DNA of 64,000 nt from Ruegeria sp. SCSIO 43209 (GTDB lineage Bacteria > Pseudomonadota > Alphaproteobacteria > Rhodobacterales > Rhodobacteraceae), in NCBI RefSeq assembly GCF_019904295.1, contig NZ_CP065360.1, positions 62,001 to 126,000 on the forward strand. Reading direction: 5' to 3'. Within the stretch, counting starts at the first letter, position 1. Each line of letters opens with the position of its first letter. Below the pieces are notes generated by a model, which was given only the letters and a program-made list of their open reading frames with translations, was not told where the DNA came from and did no database searches. This document shows positions 59,937-64,000 of this stretch, one piece after another. Position numbers and translations under genes: made by a program.

Positions 59937-59948
59937 CTACGACCAAAG
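59937..59948 (+). promoter_or_regulatory. Candidate PQQ-regulon motif, proximal copy upstream of pqqA
   Basis: Exact CTACGACCAAAG, facing pqqA ~67 bp away. Confidence 0.6.
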
Positions 59949-60015
59949 GAGCATTTTCCGAAAATCGTGCCGGTAGTAGGTTTTTAACAACGCCAGTCAT
60001 TCATGGGAGGACACT

Positions 60016-60123
60016 ATGACCTGGAGCACACCGAAGCTGAAAGAAGTGAACTGCGGTATGGAGATCAACATGTATTCTCCGTCCGAGGACGAAGGCCGCG
60101 AGTACGAGCCCGACCTGTTTTGA
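60016..60123 (+). CDS. pqqA: PQQ precursor peptide PqqA
   Basis: A 35-residue peptide MTWSTPKLKEVNCGMEINMY followed by an acidic tail. The Glu and Tyr that become PQQ are in the ExxxY motif E16-INM-Y20. A second ExxxY (E26-GRE-Y30) is present in the tail. GGGAGG lies 7 nt before ATG 60016, and pqqB follows 26 bp later. Confidence 0.92.
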   Translation: MTWSTPKLKEVNCGMEINMYSPSEDEGREYEPDLF

Positions 60124-60149
60124 TCACGTAAACGCAGCGGAGGCCCAAA

Positions 60150-61037
60150 GTGCATTTCCTGGTTCTTGGGGCTTCTGCAGGTGGCGGTTTGCCACAATGG
60201 AACTGCGGTTGCCGGAATTGCGAGGACGCCCGCAAGGGTAAGATCCCGCCTTCCGGCCAATCCTCTTTGGCGGTGTCGCCGGATGGCCTGAATTGGAGCG
60301 TCCTGAATGCCTCGCCCGATATTCGCCAGCAGATGCTGGATACCCCCAAAATGCACCCACGTGCGTTACGCGACACGCCTGTGGCCTCGGTTCTGCTGAC
60401 CAACGGGGATATCGACCACATCGCCGGGTTGCTCAGCCTGCGTGAACAGACCCCGTTCACCCTGTTTGCCACAGGCGATATTCTGGGTGTGCTGTCCCAG
60501 AACCGGATCTTCGACGCGGTCAACCGTGAGAAAGTCAACCGCCGTCAGATTGCCCCCGGCGATGAATTCACCCTTCAAGATGGGCTGCAGGCGCAGCTCT
60601 TTGCAGTGCCCGGAAAGGTGCCCCTGTTCATGGAGGGCGACACCGTTCAGACCGATCTATTGGGTGAACAAACCGTGGGCGTCCGGCTGACTACCGCCGA
60701 CAAGACCGCCTATTACATTCCCGGCTGCGCGCAGGTGACCGATGACCTGTTGGCCCGAATTGCGGATGCCGATCAGTTGTTCTTTGACGGCACGCTTTGG
60801 GATGATGATGAAATGATCCGCACCGGAACCGGTGTAAAAACCGGGCAGCGGATGGGTCACATCTCGATCAGCGGGCCCGAGGGGTCGATCGCCCGACTGC
60901 AAGACATCCGCGCGTCGAAAACCTTTATTCACATCAACAACACCAACCCCATTCTGCAACCCGACAGCCCTGAGCGCGCGTTCGTGGAAACCGCTGGCTG
61001 GAACATCGCCTATGACGGGCAGGAGATCACGATATGA
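60150..61037 (+). CDS. pqqB: PQQ biosynthesis protein PqqB
   Basis: A 295-residue metallo-beta-lactamase-fold protein: 'VLGASAGGGLPQWNCGCRNC' at the N-terminus, metal motif region 'VLLTNGDIDHIAGLLSLREQ', 'FFDGTLWDDDEM' and 'HINNTNPI'. It is a likely iron-dependent hydroxylase acting on the Glu-Tyr intermediate. It overlaps pqqC by 4 bp. Confidence 0.96.
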   Translation: MHFLVLGASAGGGLPQWNCGCRNCEDARKGKIPPSGQSSLAVSPDGLNWSVLNASPDIRQQMLDTPKMHPRALRDTPVASVLLTNGDIDHIAGLLSLREQTPFTLFATGDILGVLSQNRIFDAVNREKVNRRQIAPGDEFTLQDGLQAQLFAVPGKVPLFMEGDTVQTDLLGEQTVGVRLTTADKTAYYIPGCAQVTDDLLARIADADQLFFDGTLWDDDEMIRTGTGVKTGQRMGHISISGPEGSIARLQDIRASKTFIHINNTNPILQPDSPERAFVETAGWNIAYDGQEITI

Positions 61038-61762
61038 GCCGCGACACCCTTGAGGCCCGCCTGCGTCAGATCGGGGCCGAGCGTTATCACGACAAACACC
61101 CGTTTCATCACCGGCTGCACAGCGGGGAATGCACCCCCGATCAAGTGCGCGCCTGGGTGATCAATCGGTGGGCCTATCAGGCGGCGATTCCGATGAAGGA
61201 TGCCGCCTTCATATCGCGCTGCACCGATCCCGACATCCGGCGCGAGTGGCGATCCCGCATCGAAGACCATGATGGTGGCGTGACCGAGGGCGGCGGCATT
61301 CGGCGCTGGCTGAAACTGGCCGAGGCGGTGGGGCTGGATCCCGACTATGTCGCCTCGGGCCGCGGTATCCTGCCGGCCACGCAATTCGCCGTCGACGCCT
61401 ATGTGCATTACGTGCGTGAAAAGCCCCTGTTGCAGGCCGTCGCGTCTTCTCTGACCGAGTTATTTGCCCCCAAAATCCACGAACAGCGGATCGAGGGCCT
61501 GTTGCAGCACTATGACTTCGCCAATTCCGACAGCCTGTCCTATTTCCAAAAACGCCTGACCCAAGCCCCCAAGGATGTGGCGTTCGGCCTGAACTGGGTT
61601 TTGGACCATGCCGATACGGCGGAAAAAGAAGACATGGCCTGCGAGGCGCTTATCTTCAAAACCAACGTTTTGTGGGCGCAGCTGGACGCGCTTTGGTCGG
61701 GATATGTGGAACCGGGCCTGATCCCGCCCGGCGCATGGAAACCGGGGGAAGGCCTGCTATGA
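61034..61762 (+). CDS. pqqC: Pyrroloquinoline-quinone synthase PqqC
   Basis: A 242-residue all-helical oxidase with family motifs 'YHDKHPFHHRLHSGECTPDQ', 'INRWAYQAAIPMKDAAFISR', 'EDHDGGVTEGGGIRRWLKLA' and 'ELFAPKIHEQRIEGLLQHYD'. It carries out the final oxidation and ring closure with O2. It overlaps pqqD by 4 bp (ATGA). Confidence 0.97.
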   Translation: MSRDTLEARLRQIGAERYHDKHPFHHRLHSGECTPDQVRAWVINRWAYQAAIPMKDAAFISRCTDPDIRREWRSRIEDHDGGVTEGGGIRRWLKLAEAVGLDPDYVASGRGILPATQFAVDAYVHYVREKPLLQAVASSLTELFAPKIHEQRIEGLLQHYDFANSDSLSYFQKRLTQAPKDVAFGLNWVLDHADTAEKEDMACEALIFKTNVLWAQLDALWSGYVEPGLIPPGAWKPGEGLL

Positions 61763-62046
61763 CGCTTGACTTGCATCAGTCCGACCGCCCCTACCTACCG
61801 CGCGGCGTGCGGGTTCAGCGCGACGCAGTGCGCGACCGCATGGTCCTGCAGGCCCCGGAAAAGGTGATCGAACTGGACGATATCGGCGTCGCCATCCTGT
61901 CGCGGGTGGATGGCCAGACCTCGTTTCGCCAGATCGTCACCGATCTTGCCACCACCTACGGCGCCCCTGCCGATCAGGTCGAAACCGATGTTCAACGGTT
62001 TTTGCAGGCCCTGCGCAGCCGTCTATATGTAATGGTGCAGACATGA
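61759..62046 (+). CDS. pqqD: PQQ biosynthesis peptide chaperone PqqD
   Basis: A 95-residue winged-helix protein: 'YLPRGVRVQRDAVRDRMVLQ', 'APEKVIELDDIGVAILSRVD', then 'VTDLATTYGAP'. It binds PqqA and presents it to PqqE. Start ATG 61759 overlaps the pqqC stop; the frame opens at 61672 inside pqqC, which is not used. It overlaps pqqE by 4 bp. Confidence 0.95.
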   Translation: MTLDLHQSDRPYLPRGVRVQRDAVRDRMVLQAPEKVIELDDIGVAILSRVDGQTSFRQIVTDLATTYGAPADQVETDVQRFLQALRSRLYVMVQT

Positions 62047-63122
62047 CTGCCGCACCGCCCATCGCGCTTTTGGCCGAACTCACCCACCGCTGTCCACTTA
62101 GCTGCCCTTATTGCAGCAACCCGGTCGAGCTTGAGCGCAAAGAGACAGAACTGGACACGAAGGCGTGGGTGGATGTGTTCCAGCAAGCGTTCGACATGGG
62201 CGTCCTGCAATTGCACCTGTCAGGGGGTGAGCCCGCCTCGCGCCGCGATCTGGAGGAGTTGACCGCGCAAGCCTCCCGTATCGGGCTCTACACCAACCTG
62301 ATCACCTCCGGCATCGGGCTGACCCCCAAACGACTGGACCGGCTAGAGGAGGCAGGGCTGGACCACGTCCAACTGTCTCTGCAAGGAACGAATGCAGCTC
62401 TGGCCGATCGCATCGGCGGCTATCGCGGCGGTTTTGACCGAAAGATGATCATTGCCAAAGAGGTCGGTGCCCGGGGCATCCCGCTAACACTGAATGCGGT
62501 CATGCACCGGCAGAACCTGGATGATCTGGAACGGACCATCGAAATGGCGGTTGAGCTTGGCGCCCGGCGGCTTGAGGTTGCTTGCGTCCAGTTTCACGGC
62601 TGGGCTCTGCCAAACCGCCCAGCACTATTGCCGACGTTTGAGCAGACGCAAGCCGTCAAAAAGACCGTCGCCGAGGCCAGTCGCCGGCTAAGAGGGGTTC
62701 TGGCCTTCGACTTTGTGCCGCCCGATTATTATTCGGATTTTCCCAAGGCCTGTATGGGAGGATGGGGTTCGAGCGGGCTTAACATTACGCCAAACGGAAC
62801 CGTTCTGCCTTGCCATGCCGCACAAACGATTGGCCACCTGAAGTTTGCCAACGTGCAGGATGAGCCGTTGTCCGATATTTGGTACAACAGCGCCGCCTTT
62901 AACCAATATCGCGGCACTGACTGGATGCCTGAGCCCTGTCAGAGTTGTGACCGTAAGGAAATAGACTTCGGAGGTTGCCGGTGCCAGGCTATGGCATTGG
63001 CCCATGATGCAAACACAACAGACCCGGTGTGCCAAAAGTCGCCCTTGCATGGCCGAGTCCAAGAAGTGCTGAACGCAACGACTGAAGAAGCTGAGGTGGA
63101 GTTTGTCTACCGCAAACTATGA
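62043..63122 (+). CDS. pqqE: Radical SAM protein PqqE
   Basis: A 359-residue radical SAM enzyme: [4Fe-4S] motif 'HRCPLSCPYCSNP', 'LHLSGGEPASRRDLEEL', and a SPASM domain with Cys in 'LPCHAAQTIGHLKF', 'EPCQSCDRKEIDFGGCRCQA'. It forms the C-C bond between Glu and Tyr of PqqA. It ends the pqqABCDE operon; a separate PqqF protease is not seen. Confidence 0.97.
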   Translation: MTAAPPIALLAELTHRCPLSCPYCSNPVELERKETELDTKAWVDVFQQAFDMGVLQLHLSGGEPASRRDLEELTAQASRIGLYTNLITSGIGLTPKRLDRLEEAGLDHVQLSLQGTNAALADRIGGYRGGFDRKMIIAKEVGARGIPLTLNAVMHRQNLDDLERTIEMAVELGARRLEVACVQFHGWALPNRPALLPTFEQTQAVKKTVAEASRRLRGVLAFDFVPPDYYSDFPKACMGGWGSSGLNITPNGTVLPCHAAQTIGHLKFANVQDEPLSDIWYNSAAFNQYRGTDWMPEPCQSCDRKEIDFGGCRCQAMALAHDANTTDPVCQKSPLHGRVQEVLNATTEEAEVEFVYRKL

Positions 63123-63206
63123 ACCGGAACTGGGATTTTCCAAGCTAGGTTCTGAATGCTCAGTCGAAGCGCATTGTTCAAATAAAGTTTGTCTTGGACT
63201 TAGAAG

Positions 63207-64000
63207 GGTTCTGTCGCAAACTTTGTTCCCACCTGTCAGGTCAAGCTTAGTTTTGGTAGCGCATGCTCCAAATTGCAGGAGCAGACCGTGACAATCTCAT
63301 TCAAGGGCGCACACTTTCCGAAAGAAGTGATCTTGTATGCTGTTTTCTTCTATCTCCGATACGGCGTGTCTTACCGGGATCTGGAAGAAATCATGGCTGA
63401 ACGTGGCGTTGAACTGGATCACGCGACGCTAAACCGTTGGGTGAGTCGATATGCCGGTCTTGTAGCTGATGCTTCACGGTACAAAAAACGCCCTGTCGAC
63501 CGTTCATGGCGCATGGATGAGACCTATGTGAAGGTGAAGGGTGAGTGGGTTTATCTCTATCGCGCCATCGACAAACACGGAAAGACCCTTGATTTCATGC
63601 TATCAAAGCGCCGGAACAAAGCGGCTGCGACCAAGTTCTTCGCTCGTGCGCTTGAGGCGAACGGTTTGCCACGGAAAATTGTCATCGACAAAAGCGGTGC
63701 AAACACAGCTGGCATTAAAGCAATAAACAAGATGCTGAAAGGCTTTGGTTGTCTGGTACCGATTGAGGTGGTCAGGCGGAAGTACCTCAACAACATCATT
63801 GAACAAGACCATCGCTTCATCAAACGTCGGATCAGGCCCATGTTGGGTTTCAAGTCTTTCGCTTCAGCTGCATCTGCCCTGGCTGGCATCGAACTGGTCA
63901 ACATGATCCGCAAAGGTCAATTCACGCCCGGACTCCGTCCGTTTCAGCAGTTTGTTCAACTGGTAGGGTAATCAACCTGCCTACGCCATCTCCACAGCCT
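63207..64000 (+). mobile_element. IS6-family insertion sequence, right end outside window
   Basis: The left end is marked by an IS6-type inverted repeat GGTTCTGTCGCAAACTTTG (63207-63225). The transposase gene follows and ends at 63971. The matching right repeat is not reached in the last 29 bp. The insertion lies 84 bp after pqqE. Confidence 0.8.
63288..63971 (+). CDS. IS6-family transposase
   Basis: A 227-residue DDE transposase starting at GTG 63288 (GGAG ~9 nt upstream). Catalytic triad: Asp in 'WRMDETYVKVKGEWVYLY', Asp in 'KIVIDKSGANTAGI', and Glu in 'YLNNIIEQDHRFIKRR'. 'FRY/LRYGVSYRDLEEIMAERG' reads 'YLRYGVSYRDLEEIMAERG', the classic IS6 helix-turn-helix. It looks full length and intact. 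Confidence 0.95.
   Translation: MTISFKGAHFPKEVILYAVFFYLRYGVSYRDLEEIMAERGVELDHATLNRWVSRYAGLVADASRYKKRPVDRSWRMDETYVKVKGEWVYLYRAIDKHGKTLDFMLSKRRNKAAATKFFARALEANGLPRKIVIDKSGANTAGIKAINKMLKGFGCLVPIEVVRRKYLNNIIEQDHRFIKRRIRPMLGFKSFASAASALAGIELVNMIRKGQFTPGLRPFQQFVQLVG

Noticed and set aside
1-64000. tRNA, rRNA or CRISPR features
   Set aside because: No regularly spaced repeats and no cloverleaf-like or rRNA-like segments were recognised by eye; a covariance search would settle it.

Overview
The window looks like an accessory replicon, or an integrated plasmid region, of a marine alphaproteobacterium of the Rhodobacteraceae (Roseobacter/Ruegeria type). Grounds: a RepC-type replication gene, alphaproteobacterial codon use and GC, pseudoazurin, a PQQ-dependent alcohol oxidation cluster with form II CoxL-type oxidase genes, and roseobacter-like intergenic hairpins. 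No rRNA, tRNA or CRISPR array was seen. Gene identities come from reading motifs in the translations; no database search was possible.

Layout. (1) 1-10.7 kb: a mixed block of single genes. It holds an antibiotic-monooxygenase-like fragment, three class III nucleotidyl cyclases (two with TPR-like C-termini, one fused to an alpha/beta hydrolase), two SAM methyltransferases, an AhpD-like protein, two GNAT acetyltransferases and an SDR. (2) 10.86-16.04 kb: a complete mercury resistance operon. merR is divergent from merT-merP-(83 aa membrane protein)-merF-(45 aa membrane protein)-merA, followed by a second flavin disulfide oxidoreductase and ynfA, with a textbook 19-bp-spacer MerR promoter. (3) 16.3-28.6 kb: a type IV secretion/conjugation operon on the minus strand running virB1-B2-B3-B4-B7-B5-(hyp)-B6-B8-B9-B10N-B10C-B11-(DUF4177-like)-virD4. 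VirB10 is divided into two separate genes. (4) 28.6-35.4 kb: a secreted nuclease, small unknowns, an orphan repC with a candidate antisense RNA and an inverted-repeat origin candidate, a LuxR-type regulator without luxI, a membrane-anchored winged-helix regulator and a Sel1-like protein. (5) 35.9-63.1 kb: a large periplasmic alcohol oxidation system. It contains pseudoazurin, aldehyde dehydrogenase plus DUF779, a two-component system with a FIST/NosP-like partner, a PQQ alcohol dehydrogenase with a lanthanide-type Asp-Tyr-Asp motif, cytochromes c, an ABC transporter operon with a beta-propeller protein, a solute-binding protein, coxG-coxS-coxL-coxM, nosR-like/apbE, and pqqABCDE. (6) 63.2 kb to the end: an IS6-family element cut by the window edge.

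How it fits together (inference). PQQ made by PqqA-E loads the secreted alcohol dehydrogenase. Electrons leave through cytochrome c (PedF-like and a second small cytochrome) and pseudoazurin. The aldehyde is handled by the cytoplasmic aldehyde dehydrogenase and perhaps by the Cox-type molybdenum hydroxylase. The hybrid kinase/FIST protein/LuxR response regulator probably controls the set. The strongest new observation is a 12-bp motif, CTACGACCAAAG, found with variations at 11 places upstream of nearly every transcription unit of this cluster and always pointing toward the gene. It is a candidate operator for the whole PQQ regulon.
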